Shown here: positions 47,501-62,263 of the stretch, piece by piece
Layout of the letters: the number at the start of each line of letters is the position of its first letter
How positions within the stretch are numbered: position 1 is the first letter of the stretch
Source of the DNA: Phocaeicola sartorii JCM 17136 = DSM 21941
GTDB lineage: Bacteria; Bacteroidota; Bacteroidia; Bacteroidales; Bacteroidaceae
Assembly: GCF_000614185.1 (NCBI RefSeq)
Contig: NZ_BAKM01000008.1
Coordinates: 62,001 to 126,000, forward strand
Direction of reading: 5' to 3'
DNA: 64,000 nt
The notes under the pieces: generated by a model
Told to the model about the DNA's origin: nothing
Database searches by the model: none
The model's input: the letters and a program-made list of their open reading frames with translations, nothing else
Made by a program: the position numbers and the translations under genes

Positions 47501-47992
47501 CCGAAAGTATCATTGGGATTCAATATCAATTTGGCTTATAAAGACTTTGACCTGGTGGCTAATTTCTATGGTGATTTTGGTGCCAAACGTTACAACTATA
47601 CTAAATATCAATTGGAACGAATGGATCATGTGTTCAACTACGGTAAGAATGCCCTGAATGCCTGGACACCAGAGAATCCTAATACTGATATTCCACGTGC
47701 CGTGTCGGGTGACCCGAATAAGAATTCCCGCACTTCCACCCGTTTTGTGGAAAATGGTGACTATCTGCGCTTGAATAATTTGCAGATCGGTTATAACCTG
47801 CCAGTTAAATATTGTAAGAAGATGGGGTTGAGTAACCTGCGTATCTATGTAGGCGGTACTCGTTTGTTCACTATTACCAACTATAAGGGCTATGATCCTT
47901 CAACTGGTTCTTCAGTCGGACAGATGGGATATGACTATGCAGCCATTCCTTTGAGTCGTGACTTTATGATGGGTCTTAAATTCGGTTTCTAA
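44576..47992 (+). CDS. SusC-family TonB-dependent transducer with N-terminal signalling domain
   Basis: About 1138 aa from ATG 44576 (MDNIMKCTPLDEQKSLWLRK); an in-frame ATG at 44588 is also possible. The long signal region is followed by an STN domain (TTVNDVINAIEKKGEFYFTY, SVNQ-like INQILDQLF), a carboxypeptidase-regulatory-like domain (ISGIVADDQGEPIIGASVLE), the TonB box region (TLDEVVVIGYGTQKKSDISG), the plug, and a 22-strand barrel. The STN domain means it signals glycan capture to the FecR protein upstream. It is intact and imports the oligosaccharide produced at the surface. Paired with the SusD at 48013. Confidence 0.95.
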   Translation: MDNIMKCTPLDEQKSLWLRKTWLIMKFFVLFLLLGTIPCWAGVAYSQNVKMSLDMENTTVNDVINAIEKKGEFYFTYNLNQINVNRKVSIKVENKTINQILDQLFSESGVNYKIENRHIVLYKQVASEVAAVKQQKSISGIVADDQGEPIIGASVLEKGTTNGTITDLDGHFTLSIGKGTELIVSYVGYTTKTVKIGNQSTLKIILVEDTKTLDEVVVIGYGTQKKSDISGSVTSVSGDKLSKIPTANAEMALQGMAPGLSVNFGSGAAGSSATLQVRGVTSWKDDDGENSESNGPLVIIDGVPGNMSYLNPEDIKSISVLKDAATAAIYGARSAAGVILIETHRGTMNSAPKITFSGYWGLSAMPKRLDVCNSAEFIKVRKMALTNAGTDESRWPKYISEYERDPSQFADTDWQKEYYQRGFTQKYNIGYTAGSANSNVSLSAFYSKTDGVTIATGDEKFGFRLNSDVTRGKFKMGESVSYSRWSADLESNSGFSSIYQVTNMEPLAFLYDENNDGGYGGAISGMGMSDAGNQVAFNKLIDNTSSNDYIAASGYLQYEPIKGLIVKFNASRNMYFGKTRLFKPTYEIGSAKRNTMASLSEARTQTTNDLLELTANYDKTIAEQHNLSLLLGLSQEENKYDDLSASGSDFENNDMSLMGHAKSNYSVGGTKTRSALRSLFGRVNYNYMMRYMIMASFRYDGSSRFAKGNKWGFFPSVSLGWNIANEPFWENLKETVSMFKFRLSYGALGNQNIGLYRYIPTLSYNTHVLNYPFGGRETSMGYAVTAFPSSDIKWETTVYKNIGVDVSLWNNKLELSAEAYIKNTSDMLSSRNISLATGYNSSILVNDGKLRTTGFEMQAIYHGKAGGLKYDLDLNLSHYKSVLKSMANPDYLYEYGALRTYVGGEIGEFWVYQTAGIFQNQEEVNEWNSAHGYKDQNGNWQPLQPVAKPGDIRFVDQNGDGMLDTNDRVKVGSGTPKVSLGFNINLAYKDFDLVANFYGDFGAKRYNYTKYQLERMDHVFNYGKNALNAWTPENPNTDIPRAVSGDPNKNSRTSTRFVENGDYLRLNNLQIGYNLPVKYCKKMGLSNLRIYVGGTRLFTITNYKGYDPSTGSSVGQMGYDYAAIPLSRDFMMGLKFGF

Positions 47993-48012
47993 TAAAATTT
48001 AATACGAAGATT

Positions 48013-49545
48013 ATGAAATTCAAAAATATATTATTTGCAGTTCTTCTGAGTGGGATTTCTTTTTCCTCTTGTGCTGATTTCTTGGATGAAGACTCTAATC
48101 CCAATGCTTTGTCACCCGGTAATTTCTGGAAAAGTGAAGGGGATATAATGAAAGGATTGACCAGTGTATATGCCGCTTTGCAGCCAAACGCGTCTTGGGC
48201 GGTACCGTTTGAACGCTATATGGTGATAGACGAATATCGAAGCGATGAAATTACCCACAGGGATGATGTGACAAGCTGGATGAATATCTCATCGTTTAAT
48301 GTGGAATCCAGTAACTCCGTGATCAGTAAAGAGTGGACTAATTTATATAAAGGTATTAATTATGCCAACCAATGCTTGACCAACATCCCTGCTGTACCTG
48401 GCGATTCGGAATCACTCAATGCATTGAAGAAGCAGTCCATAGCGGAGGCCCGTTTTCTGCGTGCTTATTTTTATTATCGTCTGTATGTGAACTTTGGTGA
48501 GAGAGTGCCCATTTACAAGGAAGCATTGGCAGGCACGGATGAAGAATTTTATCCGCCGCAAGCCAACCCGGGAGAATTGGTAAGTTTGATTGAAACCGAA
48601 CTGAAAGAAGTACAGAGCGATCTTCCCGAAAGCTATGATGAGAGTGACAAAGGGCGTGCCACACGCTATACGGCAGCGGCTCTTCTGGGCAAATTCTATA
48701 TGTTCCGCAAGGAATTGAGCAAAGCCGAAGCCGAATTCAAGAAAATCATCGATAAAGAAGGAAGTCTTTTCGGCTTGATGGAGAATTGGGCTGACAATTT
48801 TGATGGTATGCACAAGAATAACAAAGAATCTCTCATGGAAATTCAGTTTACCGGTGACCGTTCGGGCGGACAGTATGAATACAATCTGTTTACTGTTCAC
48901 TTGGGCCCCATGGCGGGACTGGACGCATACGAAGAAGCTTATCCTACAGACTGGATGTGTCAGACTTTGCTGGCTGATAAGACTGTAGATGGTAAATCCA
49001 GTGACCGTTTGCTCCATACACTTATTTTTGATGATCCGGAATGTCGTCCTTTCTATTACGAGAAAGGAAAATCCTTTAAGGATTACCACAAGGAAGGCGA
49101 GATTTTCTGGCATAAATATGTAACTTATACTGAAGGCATGAGCGATTATTGGGACTATAGTTTCTTTAATGTTTCCGTCATCCGCTATGCTGATGTGCTG
49201 CTGCTCTATGCGGAATGTCTTAATGACAGGGGTGAGACAACAGAGGCCATTAACATCATAAACAAGGTCCGTGCACGTGTTAATGTGCCGGCATTACCGC
49301 TTACCATGAGCAAAGCCGAAGTGCTGAGACATCTGCAAGAAAAAGAACGTCCTTGTGAGTTGGCACTGGAAGGTTCACGTTGGTACGACTTGATTCGTTG
49401 GGGTATTGTGGAAGAAACGCTGAAAGCTCATAACAAACCGTTTGTTGAGAACTACGTAGATGCTAAGCACCAGTTACTTCCTATCCCTCATAGCGAATTC
49501 CTGCTTAACCCTGATTGGGAGCAGAATCCGAACTATAGCAAGTAA
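48013..49545 (+). CDS. SusD/RagB family outer-membrane lipoprotein
   Basis: 510 aa. Lipobox SFSSC near residue 20, then ADFLDEDSNPNALSPGNFWK, TPR-like helices (FLRAYFYYRLYVNFGERVPI) and the family C-terminus KERPCELALEGSRWYDLIRW ending LLNPDWEQNPNY. The lid and glycan-binding partner of the SusC 20 nt upstream. It is intact, with no frameshift. Confidence 0.95.
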   Translation: MKFKNILFAVLLSGISFSSCADFLDEDSNPNALSPGNFWKSEGDIMKGLTSVYAALQPNASWAVPFERYMVIDEYRSDEITHRDDVTSWMNISSFNVESSNSVISKEWTNLYKGINYANQCLTNIPAVPGDSESLNALKKQSIAEARFLRAYFYYRLYVNFGERVPIYKEALAGTDEEFYPPQANPGELVSLIETELKEVQSDLPESYDESDKGRATRYTAAALLGKFYMFRKELSKAEAEFKKIIDKEGSLFGLMENWADNFDGMHKNNKESLMEIQFTGDRSGGQYEYNLFTVHLGPMAGLDAYEEAYPTDWMCQTLLADKTVDGKSSDRLLHTLIFDDPECRPFYYEKGKSFKDYHKEGEIFWHKYVTYTEGMSDYWDYSFFNVSVIRYADVLLLYAECLNDRGETTEAINIINKVRARVNVPALPLTMSKAEVLRHLQEKERPCELALEGSRWYDLIRWGIVEETLKAHNKPFVENYVDAKHQLLPIPHSEFLLNPDWEQNPNYSK

Positions 49546-49575
49546 TCTAGTTTGTATCATTTTGAAGAACCGCTT

Positions 49576-54926
<5,351 letters not shown>

Positions 54927-55045
54927 TATAGGTTCATTCAAAAAGACAGAGGGCAGGTAATGATTGTTCTTTTAGTTGCTGTAGCCCTTTTGTGAATAAT
55001 TTAAGGTGGAAAGGGGACGCTCCAGTGATGAAGCATCCCCTATAA

Positions 55046-55088
55046 AAAAGACAGCTTGGATAGAATTCTGCTATCCAAGCTGTCTTTT
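55046..55088. terminator. bidirectional terminator between convergent PUL genes
   Basis: Perfect 18-bp stem AAAAGACAGCTTGGATAG (55046-55063) with its reverse complement at 55071-55088, A-run before and T-run after. It separates the GH2 gene (+) from the SusD gene (-). Confidence 0.9.
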
Positions 55089-55111
55089 ATAGGAGGAATT
55101 TATCTTGTCTG

Positions 55112-56927
55112 TTAATATCCTGGATTCTGATATTCGTCAGCATTGTCGATCAGTAATAATTCAGCTGTCGGAATGGGGCGCAAATAGTGAATATTCTTAT
55201 CGAATTTTGTGATTTGCGGGTTTGCTTTTGTGATGCGGCTCTCGAAAGCACGGAATCTTTTCAACGTCATCCAGCGGTTCCATTCGCCTACCATTTCACG
55301 CGCATTCTCATCCAGCAAGAAATCCTGAGTGACATCTGTGGCTGTGATATCCATGCTGTGGTCATGTCCCTTGCAGGCACGGTTCCGGAGCGTGTTCAGT
55401 CTTTCGGCGGCACTTTGGCTGTTGCCTAATCTCCAGTCGATTTCTGCTGATAGCAGGTAAGTCTCTCCTAGACGATAAACAATACAGTCCGCTGAGGAAT
55501 AAGGCTTGGAGGCATTCGAACCTGCATATAGACTGGGGCAATCCGCTTTCTTCAGACTCGGGAAGAACTTCAGAGGACTTTTGGGGTCGGCATAATTGTC
55601 TTCCAAGTTGAAAATGGCATAGCGGCAAGCGTCTCTTTCGGCCTGTGTATAAGTCTTGCGGGATAAATAGACAGCCGTATCTCCTAAAGTGATATCATAG
55701 GCAGAATTACCGACTCTGCCGGTAGAAAGACCGTATCTTTGTGCGTCGGCTTCGTTCCAGGTATATCCGTTCTTGGCACTATTTGTTGCGTTATTCACAT
55801 AATAAGTGTCTTTGAAGAAAGCTTTATAGCGGCCGTCTTTTTCTCCATATAAATCAAGCATATACTTGCTGGGTTCCATATAGCAGTTGCCTTTTGCCAG
55901 TTTGGGAACTTCGTATCCGTTGACATTAGTGGCATAGCTGGGAGTCATGCCCGACAGATAGACGCCTGAGGTATTGTTATTGTATGCTTCGGAGTGTTTC
56001 CATACACGGTTGAAATAGTTTCCACGGGGGTTATAAGCTGTAATGGTGGAGTGGCAGACAATAAACAGTGCCTCTTCGTTGTTCTTATTATTGTTTTCAT
56101 CAAAAACAGCTTCTACATCATCATAGAGCTTGACTCCCAGCGAACCGGCATTCTGAATCAGATAATCAGCTGCCGTCTTTGCTTTTTCCAGATAGGCTTT
56201 GCTTTCGCTTTCCGTCAAGGCCGTGGTATTGCCCAGGCCGTCAGTGTAGGTAGAGAAGGTGAGGCAGGCTTTGGCATATAAGTGATAGGCTGCCGCACGT
56301 GTTACGTGTCCTTTTACCTCTTGTGTGATAGGGAGGTTTTTCATGGCGAATTCCAGATCTTCCAGAATTACTTTATAGAAATCGTTTACCGGACTACACG
56401 GGAGGACAGTAACAGGGCTGTTCATCGGCTCCAATGGCAGGTATTTGCCTCCCCACTGTTCTACAATATTATATAAGGCATGCGCACGGATGAAACGGGC
56501 CTCACTGACCAGTTCATTGATTCTTGTCTCACTCAGACCTTCCACTTTGCCGGCATAGTGAACAGCAGCGTTACATGCACTCAATATGCCATAGAAACCC
56601 GCGTATCCTTCATTCAGCATACCGTTTGAAGCACCATAATCCTCATAACGGAGCAACTTGCTCCAGTTGCCGTTGGTACCATCGGGGTTCGTGTCCTGCC
56701 AGATGTCTGTTCCTCCTTCTGCAACCATTAAATAAGTATCTTCTGCCTGACCGTAAACAATGCGGACCAGGTCAAAATAGCAGTCGTTCACTTTCTTTTC
56801 GTACTGCCGGGGTAGTCCATTCTTGTTCTGTAGAAATGCCTGAAGGATTGAATTCATCCAGACTGCAGCCGTTGGCAGACATCATCAGGATTACGGCTGA
56901 TATAGAGAGTAATTTATGTTTTTTCAT
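55112..56927 (-). CDS. SusD/RagB family lipoprotein of the enzyme-free SusCD pair (start frameshifted)
   Basis: About 605 aa from ATG 56927, with a lipoprotein signal (SAVILMMSANGC then SLDEFNPSG). Reading passes through STEQEWTTP and then changes frame near 56804. Restoring two G there makes TPAGYEKKVNDCYFDLVRIV, a standard SusD start. Further in, FIRAHALYNIVEQWGGKYLP and the C-terminal REMVGEWNRWMTLKRFRAF are family features. An internal ATG at 56857 in the second frame is not the true start. It lies 12 nt after its SusC on the minus strand, and no hydrolase follows. Confidence 0.85.
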
Positions 56928-56939
56928 CAGTATGAGTTT

Positions 56940-59900
56940 TTAGAATGAGATATTAACGCCAAATACATATTGTTTTGATAACGGTGCATCATCGTCGTCA
57001 CCTCCTTTTTCAGGGTCATAGTTTTTCAGATAGTCGCACTTGGTAAAGATGAACGGGTTATTTGCGGTGAAATATACACGCATTCTATCAATCTTTAGGG
57101 TGTTCAACCATTTCTTGGGAAGTGTATAGCCTAATGAAATATTTTTTACCTTCAAGTAGGAACCATCGAAATAATTAGCCCATTGTTGATATGGATCCTG
57201 TCCGTTTGTAATGCTTGCATCCGGACGCGGATAGCGGGCGCCTTGATTTTCAGGAGTCCAGTAGTCGCATACAGTAGGAGAGGGAGTCAGTCCGTCTGTG
57301 CGATACCATCCGGTCAGTCCGTAAGGAATCGTCCAGTCCCAACGGGCAATCAACAAGATGCTCAAGTCGAAATTCTTATAATTGAAGTTGTTGAGTAAAC
57401 TGCCCGACCATTTCGGTGTGGCGCTTCCCAGAACATAATAATCATCCGAGTTCAGCTTGTAATCGGGAGTACCATTCTCGGCAATATGCACCTGTCCGGG
57501 TTTCTGGCTGTATTTGGCTGCTTCCTCGGCCTCGGCAGTACCCCATATTCCGGCATATTTGTACCCGTAATAAGTCTTGATCGCCTCACCGGGAATCAGG
57601 TAATAGTCTCCGAATTGAAGCGGGCCTTCGCTGGTTGTCTTTATCACTTCTTCCTTGTTGGTAGAGAATGCCAGGGTGGTGCTCCACTGGAATTTAGGTC
57701 CGACAAAGTTGCGGCTGGTAATGCTCAATTCCACACCCGTATTGCGCGTTTCGCCTACATTAGACCATATTTTGAATGGAGAGGAGCCGTAACCTCCTGT
57801 CGCATAGGGCAGGTTTTTCTCGAACAAGATGTCTTTGGTGTCTGTCCGGTACCAGTCAAATGCCACATTCAGTCTGTCACTGAACAGTCCCAGGTCGAAT
57901 CCCAGATCTGCCATGTATGATTTTTCCCATCCCAGACTCTTGTTGGCAATGGAACGGGAATAGCCGCTATAAGGGACTCCTACATCCTGGAATCCGATGA
58001 TACCTGTGCGGCTGTAGTCTAATGTGGCGTATTCTGAAGCACCGGCGTTACCTGTGACACCATAACTGGCACGTAATTTCAAGTTGGAGACAGCTTTTAC
58101 ATTCTGCATGAACGGCTCGTCACTGATGCGCCATGCAAAGGCTCCTGCGGGGAACATGTCCCATTTGTTGCCATCGGCCAATATGGAAGAGCCATCCCAG
58201 CGGTTGCTTAACGTCAACAGGTAACGTCCTTTATAGCTATAGTTGATACGGGCCACATAGGACATCTTCTGGCTGCCTACATAAGAAGACGAAACAGTGG
58301 GTGTACCGGTTGCCGCACCTAAATTGTGATATAGATAAGAGTCCGTATCAAACTTGTTGGCAGTGGCGGTGGCCTTTTCTTTTTGATCTTTTGACCATTC
58401 GGTGACTCCCGTTATGGTGAAATCGTGATCTTCTTTTATTTTAAAATTGTAAGTCAGGATATTCTGCCATTTATAATTATAAGTGAAGGTGTTGGGGATT
58501 GTGGCCTGCACCAGTCCGCTTTCCAGTCCCTGATAAGAATTTGTACCGGTATATTTACTCTCTTTTACGTTTCGGAAATATCCGCCTAGCAGACTCTTGA
58601 ATGAAAGTCCCTTCAACGGGGTCAGCTCTACATACATCTGTGGGGCTATGCTTAATGTCTTTACATTGTTTACATACTGGTCTTTACCCATATCGGCCAG
58701 TGGGTTCATATTACCATCTCCCAAAGGATAATCTACCAGATTACCGTTTTCGTCGTAAGGGGTACCTAGTGGCGGCATACATAGAATACGGTTCCATATA
58801 CGACTGTAACGCTTGTCATTTTCAGAATACATGGCATATAGGTTCAATCCGTATTTAACCATTTCGTTGGCTTTGAAATCTATTTTTGCACGCGCCGAGT
58901 AACGTTCCAGTTCGTCTCCTTTCAACAATCCTTCCAGATTATAATATCCTAAAGAGAAATAAGAGGTAACCCGGTCATTGGAATATGAAGTGCTTAGATT
59001 ATAACTGTTGGTAATACCGGTTTGTGAGGCCAGATCAAAATAGTCCACCCATTGGTTGTTGTCTATGTATTTTTGCATATAGCTGGGGAAAAGGCTTCCA
59101 TCGTCGGCCGGACTGTTCCACGCGCCTACTGTTTTTTGCGCTTCCCGGCGGAAATTGATATAATCTTCTCCCCGGTTTACTTCCGGAAAACTGGAAATGA
59201 CATTCCAGCCATAGTAGGCATCCAGGTCGATGGAGAATTTGTCTTTCTTGGGAGTCTTGGTCGTGATGATGATGACACCGTTCGCGCCGGAGGCACCATA
59301 AACAGCGGTAGAAGAGGCGTCTTTCAGAACTTCGATAGAAGCAATGTCATTCGGGTTCAATTCATCGTAAGAACCTCCATGCCGTCAATGATAAACAGCG
59401 GACTGTTGTCACCGTTGATAGAACGTGTACCGCGCAGCGTCATGTTCACTCCGGAACCGGCTTCGCCGCTGCTCCGGGTGATATCCAGACCGGCTACCTG
59501 CCTTGAATGGCTTCCAGTACGTTACTGGTAGGCATACGGACAATATCTTCACTTTTCACAGAAGCTACGGCGCCCGTCAGGTCTCTCTTTTTCACCGTAC
59601 CATATCCTACCACTACCACTTCGTCCAATGTCTGGGTATCAGGCTGCATCTTGATATTCAGTTGTTCATTTTTGCCGATGGTAATTTCCTGAGTCTTATA
59701 TCCTATATAGGATATTTCGAGAATATTTTTTCCGGCAGGAACTTCCAATGTGTAATTCCCGTCAAAGTCTGTAATAGTCCCTATAGTGCTTGCACCTTTG
59801 ACTATGACAGATACTCCGATTAAAGGTTCGTTGTTTTCATCAAGAATTTTACCTTTAATGGTACGTCCTTGCAGGATCGATTGAACCGATTCATTTTTTA

Positions 59901-60030
59901 CCATGTCACTTGCTTCTGCATACAAATGGGTGGCCGGTATGCATAGGGCCATTGACAATCCTAAAATGAGGGGAGTGCGCATTAAGCTGCTTTCCCGGTT
60001 TTGTTTTGGATTTTTTCTCATGTTTTTCAT
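56940..60030 (-). CDS. SusC-family TonB-dependent transporter (two frameshifts)
   Basis: About 1030 aa after repair. It begins at 60030 with a signal ([16 protein letters not shown]), then the carboxypeptidase-regulatory-like domain ([20 protein letters not shown]), TonB-box region ([20 protein letters not shown]), plug and barrel, ending [12 protein letters not shown]. No STN domain is present, unlike the SusC at 44576. Breaks are at 59497-59498 (one G on the coding strand, restoring [17 protein letters not shown]) and 59374-59375 (one G, restoring [20 protein letters not shown]). It is followed by its SusD. A predicted promoter lies ~280 nt upstream. Confidence 0.92.
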
Positions 60031-60446
60031 TTTTGCTTTTTTATTAACTCACTAATTGTTTCTAATGGTTGATTTCTGATATCAAATAATTGAATCAGTT
60101 TGGTTTCAATCGTAAACTTATTAGGTTGGATAAATCTTATGTATTCTTTTCTATTTCCTTGTATCTGCCTTTTGGACGTCATTATTTTGCTGGTTTCTTG
60201 TGTTTGCTTTTTTGATTCTTTCTGTGTGTCTCTTTATTGCTTATAAATATTAAATTAATTTCTTTATTTTATTTTTAGTAGTTTGTTTGTGTTATATTTG
60301 TTTTATCGATGCAAAAGTATATGAAAGAAATCGAAAATAAAAGAAGTATTTACATGTTGTTAAACATATCTTTAGATGATTCTGTTTTATTGTTTCATAA
60401 TAGTTGAAATATGGTACTGGATATGAGTTATGCATATCAAGATAAA
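60031..60446. other. AT-rich upstream region of the enzyme-free SusCD pair
   Basis: About 415 bp with no credible gene. It includes the -7 box at 60312-60319 and a leader of roughly 275 nt before the SusC start. The leader is T-rich on the plus strand and may carry post-transcriptional control. Confidence 0.4.
60312..60319 (-). promoter_or_regulatory. candidate -7 element for the enzyme-free SusCD pair
   Basis: On the minus strand TACTTTTG matches TAnnTTTG, about 285 nt before the start codon of the SusC. The long leader is a known feature of many PUL transcripts. Confidence 0.45.
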
Positions 60447-60495
60447 AAAAGTCCCCGGACAAGATGAACTGCACTGTTCTTGTCCGGGGACTTTT
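60447..60495. terminator. bidirectional terminator after rfbB
   Basis: Perfect 18-bp stem AAAAGTCCCCGGACAAGA (60447-60464) with its reverse complement at 60478-60495, GC-rich, flanked by A and T runs. Confidence 0.9.
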
Positions 60496-60519
60496 ATAAA
60501 TATGATAAGATAGTATTGT

Positions 60520-61659
60520 CTATCGGTTCTTATACATACTTTCGTAATACTTTTGGTAATCGCCGCTTGTTACATTTTCCACCCACTCCTGGTTTTCCAG
60601 ATACCATTGGATAGTCTTTACAATGCCGATTTCGAATTTTGTTTCGGGATACCACCCCAGTTCATTGGTAATCTTTGTCGGGTCGATGGCATAGCGTTGG
60701 TCGTGTCCCAGACGGTCTTTGACGAAGGTGATCAATGATTCGTTAATCCAGTCGATGGAAATCTCACCTTTATCGTTCAATTCTTTTTTCTTCAGCACTT
60801 TGCGGTATTCGGGATTCTCCGTCATCATCCGGTGGATGGTGGCGATGGTGAGCTTCACTATCTCTATGTTTTCTTTCTCATTGTGTCCGCCTACATTATA
60901 TACTTCACCTTCGCGTCCCTTGCGTAGCACCAAGTCGATAGCTTTGCAGTGGTCCTCCACATACAACCAGTCGCGTACATTCTTTCCATCGCCATATACG
61001 GGAAGTTTCTTTCCTTCCAGAATATTTTTAATGATCAGCGGAATCAGTTTTTCAGGAAAGTGGTACGGACCATAGTTATTGGAACAACGGGTAATGGTTA
61101 CCGGCATTTTGTAAGTATCACGATAAGCCATGACAATCATGTCCGCACTTGTTTTGGAAGCGCTGTACGGGCTGTGCGGACACAAAGGGGTGGTTTCGGT
61201 AAAGAAGCCTTCCGCTCCCAGACTGCCGTACACTTCGTCTGTAGATACCTGATGGTAGCGTACATCCTTGCGCCAGGTAGGGTAACCGTTCTCGTCTTTT
61301 CCTGTAACCCATGCGCGACGGGCCGCATCCAGCAGGTTCTGGGTACCCAGAATGTTGGTCTGCAAGAAGAGTTGAGGGTTTTCAATGCTGCGGTCCACAT
61401 GGCTTTCGGCGGCAAAATTCACGATGTAGTCAAACTTGTATTCTGCGAATAGCTGGTCTGCCAGGTCACGGTCGCATATATCTCCTTTTACGAAGAAACA
61501 GCGTTCATTATCAATGTCTGATGCGATGGTACCCAAGTTACCTGCGTATGTTAAAGCATCCAGCACCACCACTCTGATATCGTCATGTTTGGCCAGGATG
61601 TATTTCAAATAATTGGCTCCGATAAATCCGGCAGCTCCTGTAACGAGATAAGTCTTCAT
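60520..61659 (-). CDS. rfbB: dTDP-glucose 4,6-dehydratase
   Basis: 379 aa. Short-chain dehydrogenase/reductase that converts dTDP-glucose to dTDP-4-keto-6-deoxyglucose, the entry to dTDP-rhamnose and other deoxysugars. NAD-binding VTGAAGFIGANYLKYIL at the start, catalytic-region SAYSASKTSADMIV (YxxxK), and the RmlB-specific GYPTWRKDVRYHQVSTDEVY and TRCSNNYGPYHFPEKLIP. About 25 aa longer than the E. coli enzyme, through an insert near residue 115. Other rml genes are not in the window. Confidence 0.95.
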   Translation of the reverse strand: MKTYLVTGAAGFIGANYLKYILAKHDDIRVVVLDALTYAGNLGTIASDIDNERCFFVKGDICDRDLADQLFAEYKFDYIVNFAAESHVDRSIENPQLFLQTNILGTQNLLDAARRAWVTGKDENGYPTWRKDVRYHQVSTDEVYGSLGAEGFFTETTPLCPHSPYSASKTSADMIVMAYRDTYKMPVTITRCSNNYGPYHFPEKLIPLIIKNILEGKKLPVYGDGKNVRDWLYVEDHCKAIDLVLRKGREGEVYNVGGHNEKENIEIVKLTIATIHRMMTENPEYRKVLKKKELNDKGEISIDWINESLITFVKDRLGHDQRYAIDPTKITNELGWYPETKFEIGIVKTIQWYLENQEWVENVTSGDYQKYYESMYKNR

Positions 61660-61707
61660 ATTGTTTTTGATATTAATGCGTGCAAAGTTCGGAAAGATTT
61701 TTTAATC

Positions 61708-62205
61708 TTACAACTTATCAGCCAGTTCTATTACTTCTAAATCTTTAAATTCTCCGTTGTCGATGCAAAAACGTACCAATGTTCTCACTTTATGGAATCC
61801 GTAGATACCTGCCGCTCCCGGGTTGATGTGCAGCATATCCAGTGTTTTGTCATACTTGACCTTTAAGATATGCGAGTGTCCGCTGATAAACAGTCTGGGA
61901 GGTTTCACCAGCAGGCTGCCGCGGATGGAAGGATCATAGTTGCCCGGATATCCGCCTATATGCTTTATCAACACCTCGGCGCCATCTACGGTGAAGCGGT
62001 TGATCTGAGGATAAAGCCGGCGGATATCCTGTCCGTCAATGTTTCCATATACAGCCCGGAAGGGGCGGAAGGCGGACAGTTTCCGGGCGACTTCTACTGA
62101 GCCGATGTCTCCGGCGTGCCATATCTCATCACAATTCTCAAAGTATTTCAGGTATTTATCATCCCAAAACGCATGAGTATCCGATAATAATCCAACTCTT
62201 GTCAT
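61708..62205 (-). CDS. YfcE-type metallophosphoesterase
   Basis: 165 aa. Calcineurin-like phosphodiesterase fold: GLLSDTHAFWDDKYLKYFEN, EIWHAGDIGSVEVARKL, VYGNIDGQDIRR and FISGHSHILK carry the metal-binding Asp/His residues (SDTH, GDIG, GNID, GHSH). It hydrolyses phosphodiesters such as bis-pNPP in vitro in E. coli, natural substrate unknown. It is 48 nt upstream of rfbB on the same strand and divergent from ppk. Confidence 0.9.
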   Translation of the reverse strand: MTRVGLLSDTHAFWDDKYLKYFENCDEIWHAGDIGSVEVARKLSAFRPFRAVYGNIDGQDIRRLYPQINRFTVDGAEVLIKHIGGYPGNYDPSIRGSLLVKPPRLFISGHSHILKVKYDKTLDMLHINPGAAGIYGFHKVRTLVRFCIDNGEFKDLEVIELADKL

Positions 62206-62263
62206 ACTTTTTTTTGTTTATTACCGGCAAAGGTACTATATTTGGAACAAATCTAAGCATAAT

